This document shows positions 17,133 through 26,834 of a DNA stretch of 53,643 nucleotides, one piece after another (positions within the stretch are counted from its first letter, which is position 1; each line of letters begins with the position of its first letter). A program made the position numbers and the translations under genes. The stretch comes from Bacteroidota bacterium (lineage in GTDB: Bacteria > Bacteroidota > Bacteroidia > Bacteroidales > PUMT01), in contig PWHJ01000029.1 of the NCBI GenBank assembly GCA_003554865.1, positions 1 to 53,643 of the forward strand. The letters are read 5' to 3'. The notes under the pieces are model-generated. The model did no database searches and had not been told where the DNA came from. It saw only the letters and a list, made by a program, of their open reading frames with translations.

Positions 17133-18431
17133 CTATCTCTCTGCCTGCCTTTGCTTTTCTTTGTACTTCTCGTACAATCGGCGCTGCTTGTCCATCATGT
17201 CATCCTCACGTCCCTGAATGTAAACTTGCTCCACCCGGGTCCACAATTCCAGGGGGTTGCCGTTTGTTACAATCAAAGTTGCATCCTTGCCTTCTTCGAT
17301 TGAACCTACCTTGTCATCTATCCCCAGTATACGTGCAGCATCAAGTGTTAACGATTTTATTCCCTTCTCTTTGGACAGTCCAAATGCAACAGCCGATCCG
17401 GCATGATGCATGAGCCTGTAGGCGTAAGCAGCTGAAGATTCACCGCCGATACAAAAGTCAACTCCGGCTTCATACAGTTCAAGCGGAGTGGTATATGAAG
17501 CATCATATCCTTCCCAGCTGCGGGACGGACCCGATATAACTGGTGTAAGTATTACAGGTATATCTCTTTCTGCCAACTGGTCTGCAACATAACCGGCATC
17601 TCTGCCTCCCACAAGCACCATGCGCAAATCCTCCTTTTCAGCCCAGGCGATTGCAGCCTGTATCTGGCGCAATTCGGAGGCGTTGATAAATACCGGAAGT
17701 TCTCCTTCAAGCACGGGGATCATAGCCTCCAGGCGAACATCATGCAGGTGGCGGGGAACTCCCTCTTCTCCTGCAGCTTTTTTCACCGTTTGGTACATTC
17801 TGGCATCATCGAAAAAATTCTGCAACTTTTCAATATTTTCATCCCGTGTATCTCTCCTGCCCATGTTGGGCCAGTTGATCACCATCCCCACGGGTGCTTC
17901 CAGAGTCATCTGCTCCCATGTCCACCCGTTGGTCATCATTGCAGCAGGCATACCCGAAATGAGTCCGCCGGTGGGGGTCGAAATAACAGTTGTTATGCCG
18001 TTCACCGCCGCTGTCGGTATATGCTCACTCTCGGGATGGAATGCCACCTCTGCCCTGACATTGGGATTGATATCCCCGTGTTCATTTAGGTCAACCGTCT
18101 CACCGACTCTTCCTATCTCACTTAAACCGAGAGTAGTACTGGCATGTATGAGTCCGGGATAAACATGCCTGCCCGAAACATCCACAACATCGGCACCGGC
18201 AGGAATGTCTACATCGGTGCCTACAGCCGTTATTTTACCATCCTCAAAAACAACAGTACCATTCTCAATAACGCCGTTACTTATGGTATGTACAGTTCCT
18301 CCCTCAAGAGCTACTGGCCGATCCTGCGGAGGAGCAGGTATTTGCGCCTGCACTGCAGATACGCAAAAAAGAAACGCTACCGGCAAAATCAAACCGGAAA
18401 TTGTTTTATTTATATTTTTTAATTGTCTCAT
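17133..18431 (-). CDS. Secreted amidohydrolase-family protein lacking the HxH metal motif
   Basis: 432 residues from the ATG at 18431; the upstream ATG at 18473 adds 14 residues ahead of the signal peptide (SGLILPVAFLFCVSAVQAQ) and is less likely. The fold is the urease-superfamily amidohydrolase: a beta-sandwich start (ALEGGTVHTISNG), VYPGLI at the first barrel strand and a C-terminal LTLDAARILGIDDKVGSIEEGKDATLIV. However the HxH that should follow PGLI is replaced (PGLIHASTTLGL), and other metal ligands are hard to find, so catalysis is doubtful. It follows the 997-residue relative immediately, almost certainly in one operon. Confidence 0.88.
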   Translation of the reverse strand: MRQLKNINKTISGLILPVAFLFCVSAVQAQIPAPPQDRPVALEGGTVHTISNGVIENGTVVFEDGKITAVGTDVDIPAGADVVDVSGRHVYPGLIHASTTLGLSEIGRVGETVDLNEHGDINPNVRAEVAFHPESEHIPTAAVNGITTVISTPTGGLISGMPAAMMTNGWTWEQMTLEAPVGMVINWPNMGRRDTRDENIEKLQNFFDDARMYQTVKKAAGEEGVPRHLHDVRLEAMIPVLEGELPVFINASELRQIQAAIAWAEKEDLRMVLVGGRDAGYVADQLAERDIPVILTPVISGPSRSWEGYDASYTTPLELYEAGVDFCIGGESSAAYAYRLMHHAGSAVAFGLSKEKGIKSLTLDAARILGIDDKVGSIEEGKDATLIVTNGNPLELWTRVEQVYIQGREDDMMDKQRRLYEKYKEKQRQAER

Positions 18432-18475
18432 AACCTGTATAGTTGAATATTTTATTGTTATATTTTTTTTCATAA

Positions 18476-21469
18476 CTAGTTGCGATTTTCCAGCAAATGC
18501 TCAATCAGCTTCAGACGCTCCTCTTTGACTTCTTCACGGCGTTCTTTGTCTTCTTCCCTGTCAAAATATTTCCGGCCGTCAACCCATGTTTGCTCTGCTA
18601 TTGAAAATGAAGAAAGAGGCTCCCCGCTCCAAATAACAAAATCAGCATCCTTGCCTGACTCAAGCGTTCCAACACGATCCTCCACACCAAGGGCAATAGC
18701 AGGATGCTTTGTGATCATGTCAAGTGCATCTTCTTGTGAAAGACCTGTTCTTACAACCTTACCTGCCTCCCAGTTCATTCTTGTTGCAATCTGGGTATTG
18801 TCTGAGTGAAGAGAGGTTACTACACCTGCATCGTTCAAAAGCTTGGCATTGTGAAGAATGCCGTCATAAGCCTCAACCTTGAATGATTGCCAGTCGCTCC
18901 ATACAACCGGAATGGCACCGTGCTCCCTTATCTCATCAGCTATCTTGTAGCCCTCCAGGCCATGCTCAAAGGTACCTACAGTGAAGTCAAACTCCTCAGC
19001 AAGACGCATCATCATCAGCATCTCATCCTGACGGTAAGCATGAACATGAACTTTTCTTTCGCCTTCGAGTACCTCCAGCAATGCCTCAAGCTGCAGGTCA
19101 CGGCGGGGCGGAATACCGGAGGGGTCATCCTCCCACTCCTGCAGCCGCTTTCCATATTCTTCGGCAGCAAGGAAACCGTCTTTTATTATTTGTTCCGCAC
19201 CCATGCGGGTATTGGGATACTGACCGGATCTGCGAACCACATTTTCACCAAGGGCCATTTTCAGCCCGGGTTTTGCCCCCTCAAAAAGCACTTCATCGGG
19301 CAGTCCTCCCCAACGCATTTTTATAACTGCATCCTGACCGCCCACGGGATTGGCAGAACCATGGAAAAGCTTGGCAGTTGTGAGTCCGCCTGCCAGCAAC
19401 CTGTACATCCAGACAGTATTGGGATGTATTACATCCTCTATACGCACCTCTGCCGTCATGTTATATCCCGTTTCATTCACTCCCCCGGCAATAGCACTAT
19501 GCAGGTGCGGATCTATCAGACCGGGTGTAACATGCTTGCCGGTGCCGTCAATAACCTCAGCCCTGCGGGGAACTGAGATATCTCTTCCAACTTCTTCAAT
19601 CCTCCCTTCACTTATAAGGATATCTGCATTTTCCATTTTCCCCTCCGGACCCTGGGTCCATATGGTTGCATTTTGTACCACAACATAGCTGGGTTGTTCA
19701 GGTTTTTCACGTATACCATATTCGACTTGCGGATAAAGAGGTTCAAGAGTAAGATCCGGGGCCTCCCTTCTTTCCCTCTCCTCTTCTTCTTTGGTTATCT
19801 CTTCGGTTCTCTCGGCGGTCCAGTTAAAGATAGTTCCGTCTCCCTTCTCGCCTATTCCCATCAACTCACCTTCACTGTAGTTGGCTGACATTCTTACATT
19901 TCCTTCAAAACCAAGATCTTCGCCTTTGAAACGAAATGACATACGCTGATTGTCAAAACTTACCGAAGCCAGGTCAACACTCTCCTGATCCAGTGTTAAC
20001 GATCCGGACAACCGGGCAGGTGAGCCTTTTATCTCTATTACGGCATTGCGAAGGATATCTTCACCCTCAACCCTGTATTTACCGCTAACATCCTTTTCAT
20101 CTTCAATTACATGTTTGTTCCCGTCAACCCAAACCTGACGTATCGATGTGTTCTCATCAAAAATATTCCCGTCTGCTATAACCAGACTTGCCGCCTTGCC
20201 TTCTCCGATGCTGCCGTATTTGTAGTCAACACCAAGCATTTCCGCAGGAGTTACTGTAAGTGCCTTCAAAGCTTCCTCTTCACAAAGACCTCTCTTTACT
20301 GACGTTCTTAAACGGTTAAGAAAATCTCCTTTATTACGCAAGCCGTTTGATGTAAAAGTGACAGGGACACCTGCCTCCACAAGTCTGGCAGGATTTTCAG
20401 GCTCCAGATACCATTCCCTGAGTTGAGACAACGAAGTGTTCATTGTTTCTTCAGGTTTCTCAACCGAAGGGGCTTGTCTGAAATCAAGGGGTACAATAAC
20501 CGGCATCCCGGTTTGGCTGATAGCGTCAATTCTTTTATATTCATCACCGCTTCCCAGCATCCACATATTCAATGCAAATTCCTTTGAAATATCATGTGCA
20601 CGAAGGAAGGCGATTTCATCGGATGCATCCGCTATGAAAGGAACCTCTTTAAATACAGCATCAGCAAGTGAAGCCAGAGAAATATTCACCTCGGGTTGCT
20701 CAAGTCCGGATTCCTGCCTGTAAGCCTCATGAGCACGATCATACCAGTCGGCATCGTAAAAAGCCTGCCGCATAAGGGCTACAACCCCCATCAGTGAAGT
20801 GGGATATCTCCCCCCAAGCTCCCTTGAAGGACTGAAGGATAAAACCTGTGCAACATCCTCATTCACTATTAAATTACCTGCATCATCGTTGCCAAGGCTT
20901 GCAACGGTGCTGTATCCGCGAAATATACCGTGCTTTGGCACAATATTGGCCATAACAAAACCCTGAGAGCGCATCACAGATGCGGCATCCCTGTCAGGCC
21001 GAAAAACATCGGTGCTCCTGTAAAAGCTTCTCACCTGAGGGTTCCAGTGTGCCGCGAGCCTTCCGGCATCCTCGGTAACCTCTTCACGCATTATACCCTG
21101 GAGCATTTCCATATACTCCTCAGGAATGTCCTGAAAGGCCGTTGCCTGAGGAGGCGAGCCCAAGTCAGGCATCCCGGCATCAGAATACATATCAATGAAA
21201 CCTGGATAAACCCTCTTGCCTTCCAGGTCGATTACAGTAGCATCTTCGGGAACCGAAACCCTTCTGCCCGCATCCTCTATGATCCCGTCGCGTACCACAA
21301 TGGTGGCATTATTTGTAACATTTCCGGGCTCGGTCACCACAGTAGCATTTGTCAATGCAAATACAGCCGGGGTGTTTTCCCTGAGCCCCACCACCTGATC
21401 AGTTTGTGCGTTAAGGTTGTGAATAAACAAAAAACTCACAACCACAATTGAAATAAGAGTTTTAAACAT
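18476..21469 (-). CDS. Secreted double amidohydrolase, degenerate N-terminal plus intact C-terminal domain
   Basis: 997 residues with a signal peptide (MFKTLISIVVVSFLFIHNLNAQ). Two amidohydrolase-like units are fused. The first (about 25-430) has VYPGFIDMYSD in place of the metal-binding HxH and looks inactive. The second (about 600-990) keeps His655 and His657 (PHLHSA), a later HVHAY and FEHGLEG, and the barrel Asp in SLHSDN, so it probably binds metal. A spacer (about 450-590) has beta-sandwich character. Substrate is unknown; imidazolonepropionase- or prolidase-like activity is possible. It is the first gene of a pair with the 432-residue relative. Similar pairs occur in other Bacteroidota. 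Confidence 0.9.
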   Translation of the reverse strand: MFKTLISIVVVSFLFIHNLNAQTDQVVGLRENTPAVFALTNATVVTEPGNVTNNATIVVRDGIIEDAGRRVSVPEDATVIDLEGKRVYPGFIDMYSDAGMPDLGSPPQATAFQDIPEEYMEMLQGIMREEVTEDAGRLAAHWNPQVRSFYRSTDVFRPDRDAASVMRSQGFVMANIVPKHGIFRGYSTVASLGNDDAGNLIVNEDVAQVLSFSPSRELGGRYPTSLMGVVALMRQAFYDADWYDRAHEAYRQESGLEQPEVNISLASLADAVFKEVPFIADASDEIAFLRAHDISKEFALNMWMLGSGDEYKRIDAISQTGMPVIVPLDFRQAPSVEKPEETMNTSLSQLREWYLEPENPARLVEAGVPVTFTSNGLRNKGDFLNRLRTSVKRGLCEEEALKALTVTPAEMLGVDYKYGSIGEGKAASLVIADGNIFDENTSIRQVWVDGNKHVIEDEKDVSGKYRVEGEDILRNAVIEIKGSPARLSGSLTLDQESVDLASVSFDNQRMSFRFKGEDLGFEGNVRMSANYSEGELMGIGEKGDGTIFNWTAERTEEITKEEEERERREAPDLTLEPLYPQVEYGIREKPEQPSYVVVQNATIWTQGPEGKMENADILISEGRIEEVGRDISVPRRAEVIDGTGKHVTPGLIDPHLHSAIAGGVNETGYNMTAEVRIEDVIHPNTVWMYRLLAGGLTTAKLFHGSANPVGGQDAVIKMRWGGLPDEVLFEGAKPGLKMALGENVVRRSGQYPNTRMGAEQIIKDGFLAAEEYGKRLQEWEDDPSGIPPRRDLQLEALLEVLEGERKVHVHAYRQDEMLMMMRLAEEFDFTVGTFEHGLEGYKIADEIREHGAIPVVWSDWQSFKVEAYDGILHNAKLLNDAGVVTSLHSDNTQIATRMNWEAGKVVRTGLSQEDALDMITKHPAIALGVEDRVGTLESGKDADFVIWSGEPLSSFSIAEQTWVDGRKYFDREEDKERREEVKEERLKLIEHLLENRN

Positions 21470-21698
21470 AATTTTTAAAATTTATTGTGACTAATAATTG
21501 ATTAAAAGTAATATAGTTATAATTAAAATTCTCCCGGGGGTGAAGTAAGGATAAAGCCATCTTTTGAAGAATATAAATTAAATGTCAAAGTAAAAAATCA
21601 ACCCGAATGCCTCAAATATATTAATTATTTAATAAAATGTTTAATCACGGGGGTTCACAAAAAAGAGGAAATCTTCAATTGAGTTCTGTATCCGGCTT

Positions 21699-21730
21699 TT
21701 TGATGATTCAAATAAATATGACTATTTTTG
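21699..21730 (+). promoter_or_regulatory. Bacteroidota-type promoter of gapA
   Basis: TTTG (21699-21702), a 20-nt spacer, then TATTTTTG (21723-21730) match the -33 TTTG / -7 TAnnTTTG consensus at the known spacing. Predicted transcription start is about 21735, giving a leader of roughly 30 nt before the ATG. Confidence 0.75.
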
Positions 21731-21747
21731 ATTTTTAACATATTTAA

Positions 21748-22773
<1,026 letters not shown>

Positions 22774-22789
22774 AACTGTTTTCTGTTCT

Positions 22790-22827
22790 GAAAAAAGGGG
22801 GCTCCTGCTACAGGCTCCCTTTTTTAA
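22790..22827. terminator. Terminator between convergent gapA and siaC-like gene
   Basis: AAAAAAGGG-GC-CCTG pairs with CAGG-C-TCCCTTTTTT around a three-base loop, with one or two mismatches. A and T tracts on both sides allow bidirectional action. Confidence 0.85.
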
Positions 22828-22833
22828 GCAATC

Positions 22834-23217
22834 TCAGTCAAAGGAAGTTTCAACGAAATTGAAGGGTATCTTGAAAAGGGAGCTAAAGTACTGTCCAAGC
22901 TCCAGTATATTCTTGTCGTCCTCTTCGTAATGCCAGTTAACAATGCATTTATAGCCCTCATTAAATTTTTTCCTGATAAAGGTAAAGAAATCAAGCAAAG
23001 ACTTAACCGAACCGCTGTTTATGTATTCAAACTTAAAATTGAATGTTGTCACATCGCAGGGTTCTCTATAATAGGATACAAGTGATTCGTAAATTTTCCG
23101 GTAAAAATTGGCCGGATCCTCGGGAAGGGACCTTCCTTCAAATGAAAAGGTTCCTGCCGAGAAATCTGCTGATACAAAAGGTGTCCTCTCTGATTTTTCA
23201 ATTCTTATATCTTCCAT
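22834..23217 (-). CDS. SiaC-family regulatory phosphoprotein (DUF1987)
   Basis: 127 residues forming one DUF1987/SiaC domain: GTFSFEGRSLPEDPANFY, FNFKFEYINSGSVKSLLD and a C-terminal VNWHYEEDDKNILELGQYF. In Pseudomonas SiaC is phosphorylated by the kinase SiaB, dephosphorylated by SiaA, and in the unphosphorylated state activates the diguanylate cyclase SiaD. The matching phosphoacceptor here is Ser68 or Ser70 in INSGS. No SiaA, SiaB or SiaD homologue is in the window, so the partner is unknown. It lies 28 bp downstream of the permease gene on the same strand. Confidence 0.9.
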   Translation of the reverse strand: MEDIRIEKSERTPFVSADFSAGTFSFEGRSLPEDPANFYRKIYESLVSYYREPCDVTTFNFKFEYINSGSVKSLLDFFTFIRKKFNEGYKCIVNWHYEEDDKNILELGQYFSSLFKIPFNFVETSFD

Positions 23218-23245
23218 AACATAACCTGCCTTTCAAAAAAACGGC

Positions 23246-24502
23246 CTATTCATACCTCAAAGCAACTATGGGATCAAGCCTGGCAGCTTTTACCGCGGGT
23301 AAATAACCCGATACAAGTCCCACGCCAAAACACAAGGCAACTCCGCCAATAATCCACATCCACGGAACCACAAAAGGTGATCCGGTAAGCAGGGAAACAA
23401 CATTGCCGATGAATATTCCCAGTACAATCCCGGCCAATCCGCCAATCTGGCCAATAATGACAGCCTCAAGAAGAAACTGGTGCTTTATTGAATGGGCTTT
23501 TGCACCTATGGCCTTGCGTATCCCAATTTCAGTGGTCCTCTCGGCAACCGAGACCAGCATAATATTCATCAGTCCCACGGCAGCTCCCATAAGTGTTATC
23601 ATCCCTATAAAAGTTGCAGCCAGTGTAACATAACGCAAATTTTCAATCAGCATATTAACAAGACTGTCACTTTTCACAATCCTGAAATCCATATCATCAC
23701 CGGGGCGAAGGTTTCTGATAATACGGAAAAGTCCCTCGGCCTCCCCCACTGACATGTCAAGCAAATTGCCCATCGCCGGTGTAACATTGACATTAAAATT
23801 CATATTTGGCCTGGAAAAATTCCTCCTCACTGTAGATACAGGCAGCAAAACCATGTTGTCACCGCCTATCATGCTCGTTCCCCTTTCCCTGAGAACGCCC
23901 ACCACCCTGTATCTTGAACCGCCGATCGAGACAAACTTGTCAAGGGGGTCAGTGCCATGGTCAAAAATATTGCGCACAACCTGTGTGCCTAACACGGCAG
24001 TATTGGCACCCATCTCAACGTCTTGAGCACTGATGTGCCTGCCTCTGCCCATATCGTATCCTGAAGTAAACAGGTAATTTTCGTCCACACCTATAACATT
24101 CACATTGGGATTGCTTTCGTTGGAACCGTGAGTAACCGTGGCTGAACCTGACGCCTGTGTTGAAACCGATACTGTTGAGGGAAAATCAAAACGTTCCTTG
24201 AACTCTCTTGCCTGATGAAAATCAATATAAGCATAATTTCTCACAGGCTGGCGGCCCGAGCCGGTAGTTGTTACAGTTCGTCCCTCAATTGTAAAAGTGT
24301 TTGCACCCAGGGTCATAAAAGAAGTTGTGATGGAGGTTTTGATCGCATCAATGGCTGTCATTATTCCCACAAGAGCCATTATTCCGATAGCCATAATAAA
24401 CACCGTGAGGATAGTACGCAACCTGCTGCTGAGTATGGCCTGAAAAGAGATCCTGACATTCTCAAAAAAGAGCTGAATCCTTCTGTAATATTTACCGAAC
24501 AT
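23246..24502 (-). CDS. MacB-like ABC transporter permease
   Basis: 418 residues. The first transmembrane helix (about 27-50) follows the FtsX-type start ([23 protein letters not shown]); residues about 50-285 form a MacB-type periplasmic domain; then three more helices follow (about 290-315, 340-370, 380-405), with the conserved [19 protein letters not shown] loop. The C-terminus [17 protein letters not shown] is the family standard. Such proteins act as mechanotransmission permeases with an ATPase and usually an adaptor. Neither gene is adjacent, so the partner must be encoded elsewhere. It is upstream of, and probably co-transcribed with, the SiaC-like gene. Confidence 0.93.
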   Translation of the reverse strand: MFGKYYRRIQLFFENVRISFQAILSSRLRTILTVFIMAIGIMALVGIMTAIDAIKTSITTSFMTLGANTFTIEGRTVTTTGSGRQPVRNYAYIDFHQAREFKERFDFPSTVSVSTQASGSATVTHGSNESNPNVNVIGVDENYLFTSGYDMGRGRHISAQDVEMGANTAVLGTQVVRNIFDHGTDPLDKFVSIGGSRYRVVGVLRERGTSMIGGDNMVLLPVSTVRRNFSRPNMNFNVNVTPAMGNLLDMSVGEAEGLFRIIRNLRPGDDMDFRIVKSDSLVNMLIENLRYVTLAATFIGMITLMGAAVGLMNIMLVSVAERTTEIGIRKAIGAKAHSIKHQFLLEAVIIGQIGGLAGIVLGIFIGNVVSLLTGSPFVVPWMWIIGGVALCFGVGLVSGYLPAVKAARLDPIVALRYE

Positions 24503-24674
24503 GACTTTAGTTAAAGATGCAAAAACAAAAGTAAAAAAAATAACTGAAAAACCTCCGTATAATACAAGTTATAAACGCTAAAAACATAAAGCAGGTATGT
24601 GAGCAGGATTTAACACTAATATTTTTTTAATAAACGTTGAAGTGAAGACCTTTTTTTTCATCTTTACAATTGCT

Positions 24675-25775
24675 ATGGACATTGAAAAAAGAAAAGAAAC
24701 TTTTATAACACTCGGTCATTTTTTAAGGCAGTTTGACCCGGATAATCCGGCTGAAGTATCTTCCGGGGGAGTTGACAAGCTGAACCGTGAATTCATGGAG
24801 TCTGTAAAGGAGGTAGTCTCTTCCGCCCACCTCTACAATCCCTGGTTCACCGAAAGGAATGTAAGGCTTGCACTTGCATCGGCAGGAAAGATGCTTTCAC
24901 CTGAAAAGATGGAAAAGTGGTTATCCGGCTACAACTTTAGCCAAAAACCCAGCCGCAAAATGAGGATAGGGGTGATAATGGCCGGCAATATACCTCTGGT
25001 GGGCTTTCATGACATGCTTTGTGTTCTAATCTCGGGACACTCCTTTGCCGGAAAGCTCTCCTCCAAAGACGATAAGCTGCTGCCTCTTCTTGCCCGGATT
25101 ATCTCCTGCTTAGAGCCTGAAATTGAAAGGGATATTCATTTTGAAAGTGGCTTTCTAAAAGAGTTTGACGCCGTTATCGCAACAGGCAGCAATAACTCTG
25201 CCCGCTATTTTGATTATTATTTTGGCCAATATCCCCATATTATCAGAAGAAACCGCAATTCTGCAGCCATTTTAAGCGGCGATGAAACGGAAGCTGAGCT
25301 TGAAAAGCTGGCAGATGATATCTTCCGGTATTTCGGACTGGGATGCAGAAGCGTATCCAAATTGTATCTGCCCGAAAATTTCGATTTTACCTCTTTACAA
25401 AGAGCTTTTTCGGTCTATTCCCACTTGTCTGAGCACCATAAATGGGACAATAATTACCGCTACCGCAAAGCCGCTTTTCTTATGAATAAAATACCTTATT
25501 GCGATTTTGGTTTTGTTCTCCTGAAAGAGGATAAAAATTTATTCTCCCCCATAGGTGTTATATATTACGAACACTTTGCAGGCAAAGATGAAGCCTGGAG
25601 GGAGCTTTACGAGAATAAGGAAGAGCTTCAATGCATAGTATCTCAGGAAAAAGGGCCACTGGGTACCGTTCCTTTCGGAAAAGCGCAGGAGCCGGAGTTA
25701 TGGAACTACCCCGACAATGTCGATACTATCGATTTTCTGCTAAACCCCCATCAGCCTTTGGCAGACAAAACATGA
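24675..25775 (+). CDS. LuxC-like acyl-CoA reductase
   Basis: 366 residues from the ATG at 24675; the GTG start 11 codons earlier would add a hydrophobic stretch with no clear purpose. The protein belongs to the LuxC/acyl-CoA reductase family (aldehyde-dehydrogenase-like fold): IGVIMAGNIPLVGFHDMLCVLISGH is the nucleotide-binding start, GLGCRSVSKLYLP carries the catalytic Cys. It should reduce a fatty acyl thioester to the aldehyde with NADPH. The natural end appears to be DTIDFLL; the last ten residues (NPHQPLADKT, 357-366) are encoded by the left half of a repeat that also occurs upstream of HMG-CoA reductase, so the C-terminus has probably been altered by that repeat. Confidence 0.88.
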   Translation: MDIEKRKETFITLGHFLRQFDPDNPAEVSSGGVDKLNREFMESVKEVVSSAHLYNPWFTERNVRLALASAGKMLSPEKMEKWLSGYNFSQKPSRKMRIGVIMAGNIPLVGFHDMLCVLISGHSFAGKLSSKDDKLLPLLARIISCLEPEIERDIHFESGFLKEFDAVIATGSNNSARYFDYYFGQYPHIIRRNRNSAAILSGDETEAELEKLADDIFRYFGLGCRSVSKLYLPENFDFTSLQRAFSVYSHLSEHHKWDNNYRYRKAAFLMNKIPYCDFGFVLLKEDKNLFSPIGVIYYEHFAGKDEAWRELYENKEELQCIVSQEKGPLGTVPFGKAQEPELWNYPDNVDTIDFLLNPHQPLADKT

Positions 25776-25879
25776 TGAACAAACATGGGGGTTCATTCAG
25801 AAAAAAGAAATGAATTTAATTGACATATTGTGTTAAATTGCTGAATAGTAGTTTAATTAACCTAATTTGTACGAATAAA
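25743..25879 (+). repeat. Repeat copy A, upstream of miaA
   Basis: About 135 bp and close to 85-90% identical by eye to copy B (50399-50536). The left half (25743-25793) is bounded by an inverted repeat AACCCCCAT / ATGGGGGTT and encodes the last ten residues and stop of the acyl-CoA reductase. The right half (25792-25879), beginning TTCATTCAGAAAAAAG and ending TTTGTACG, is shared by all three copies. It ends 20 bp before the miaA start. No convincing TAnnTTTG box is conserved among copies, so promoter function is not proven. Confidence 0.85.
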
Positions 25880-25899
25880 CCTTTAAATTCCTAATCAAT

Positions 25900-26826
25900 A
25901 TGTCTGGCAAAGAAAAAGGTGTTCTGATTGTTATTGGCGGACCGACAGGCTCGGGTAAAACAGGGGTTGCCATTAATATGGCCAGACAACTCAATACCGT
26001 TATCATCTCGGCAGATTCAAGACAAATCTACCGGGAGCTTAAGATCGGTACCGCCGCACCCACGCAGAATGAGGAAAAACAAGCAAAACACTATTTGACC
26101 GGGAACAAATCGATCCACGATTACTATAACGCAAGCATATTCGAAAAAGAGGCTCTTTCACTGCTGGAGGAATTGTTCCGGCGGCACCGGGTGGTTTTGG
26201 CTGCAGGGGGGTCGGGGCTCTACATTGATGCCCTTTGCAGGGGAATAGATGAAATGCCTGATATAGACCCGCAATTGCGTGAAAATCTCATAAAAGAGTA
26301 CCGGGAAAAAGGGATCGAACCCCTCCAAAATAAATTAAAAAAAGTTGACCCTGATCATTACAGAAAGGCAGATTTAAACAACCCGAAAAGACTGCTAAGG
26401 GCAATTGAGGTGTCTGTGATGACAGGCACACCTTATTCGCAACATCTGACCGGCCAGTGTAAAAAAAGGGATTTCAAAATAGTAAAAACTGCAATAACTC
26501 TTCCCCGTGAAGAGCTTTACAGCCGTATAAACCAACGCACAGACAGAATGATAGAAAAAGGACTTGTTGATGAAGCCCGCAAATATTACCGGTTCAGACA
26601 CCTCAATGCGCTCAACACGGTAGGATACAAAGAACTTTTCTCCTATTTCGACGGTGATATTGATTTTCAGGAAGCGGTAAGGCTGATCAAAAGGAACACG
26701 AGACGATATGCAAGAAGACAGATAACATGGTTTAAAAAAGACAATGATATTAAATGGTTCAGCGCGGATGATGACGGCGCAATATTATCTTATATTGAGT
26801 CTGTTGCAAAAAATCATAACGGTTAA
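25900..26826 (+). CDS. miaA: tRNA dimethylallyltransferase MiaA
   Basis: 308 residues, full length. The P-loop GPTGSGKT is at residues 14-21, SADSRQIYRELKIGTAAP at about 38-55 is the conserved dimethylallyl/tRNA site, and LNTVGYKELFSYF near the C-terminus is diagnostic. It transfers the dimethylallyl group of DMAPP to A37 of tRNAs reading UNN codons; MiaB may then add methylthio. It ends 8 bp from the convergent GT4 gene. The start lies 20 bp after the end of repeat copy A, so its leader is largely made of that repeat. Bacteroidota often carry a second MiaA, which I cannot check here. Confidence 0.97.
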   Translation: MSGKEKGVLIVIGGPTGSGKTGVAINMARQLNTVIISADSRQIYRELKIGTAAPTQNEEKQAKHYLTGNKSIHDYYNASIFEKEALSLLEELFRRHRVVLAAGGSGLYIDALCRGIDEMPDIDPQLRENLIKEYREKGIEPLQNKLKKVDPDHYRKADLNNPKRLLRAIEVSVMTGTPYSQHLTGQCKKRDFKIVKTAITLPREELYSRINQRTDRMIEKGLVDEARKYYRFRHLNALNTVGYKELFSYFDGDIDFQEAVRLIKRNTRRYARRQITWFKKDNDIKWFSADDDGAILSYIESVAKNHNG

Positions 26827-26834
26827 AAATAAAA

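Noticed and set aside
18887-19576. 229-codon open frame opposite the large amidohydrolase
   Set aside because: Shadow of the amidohydrolase coding sequence with Cys/His-rich nonsense composition.
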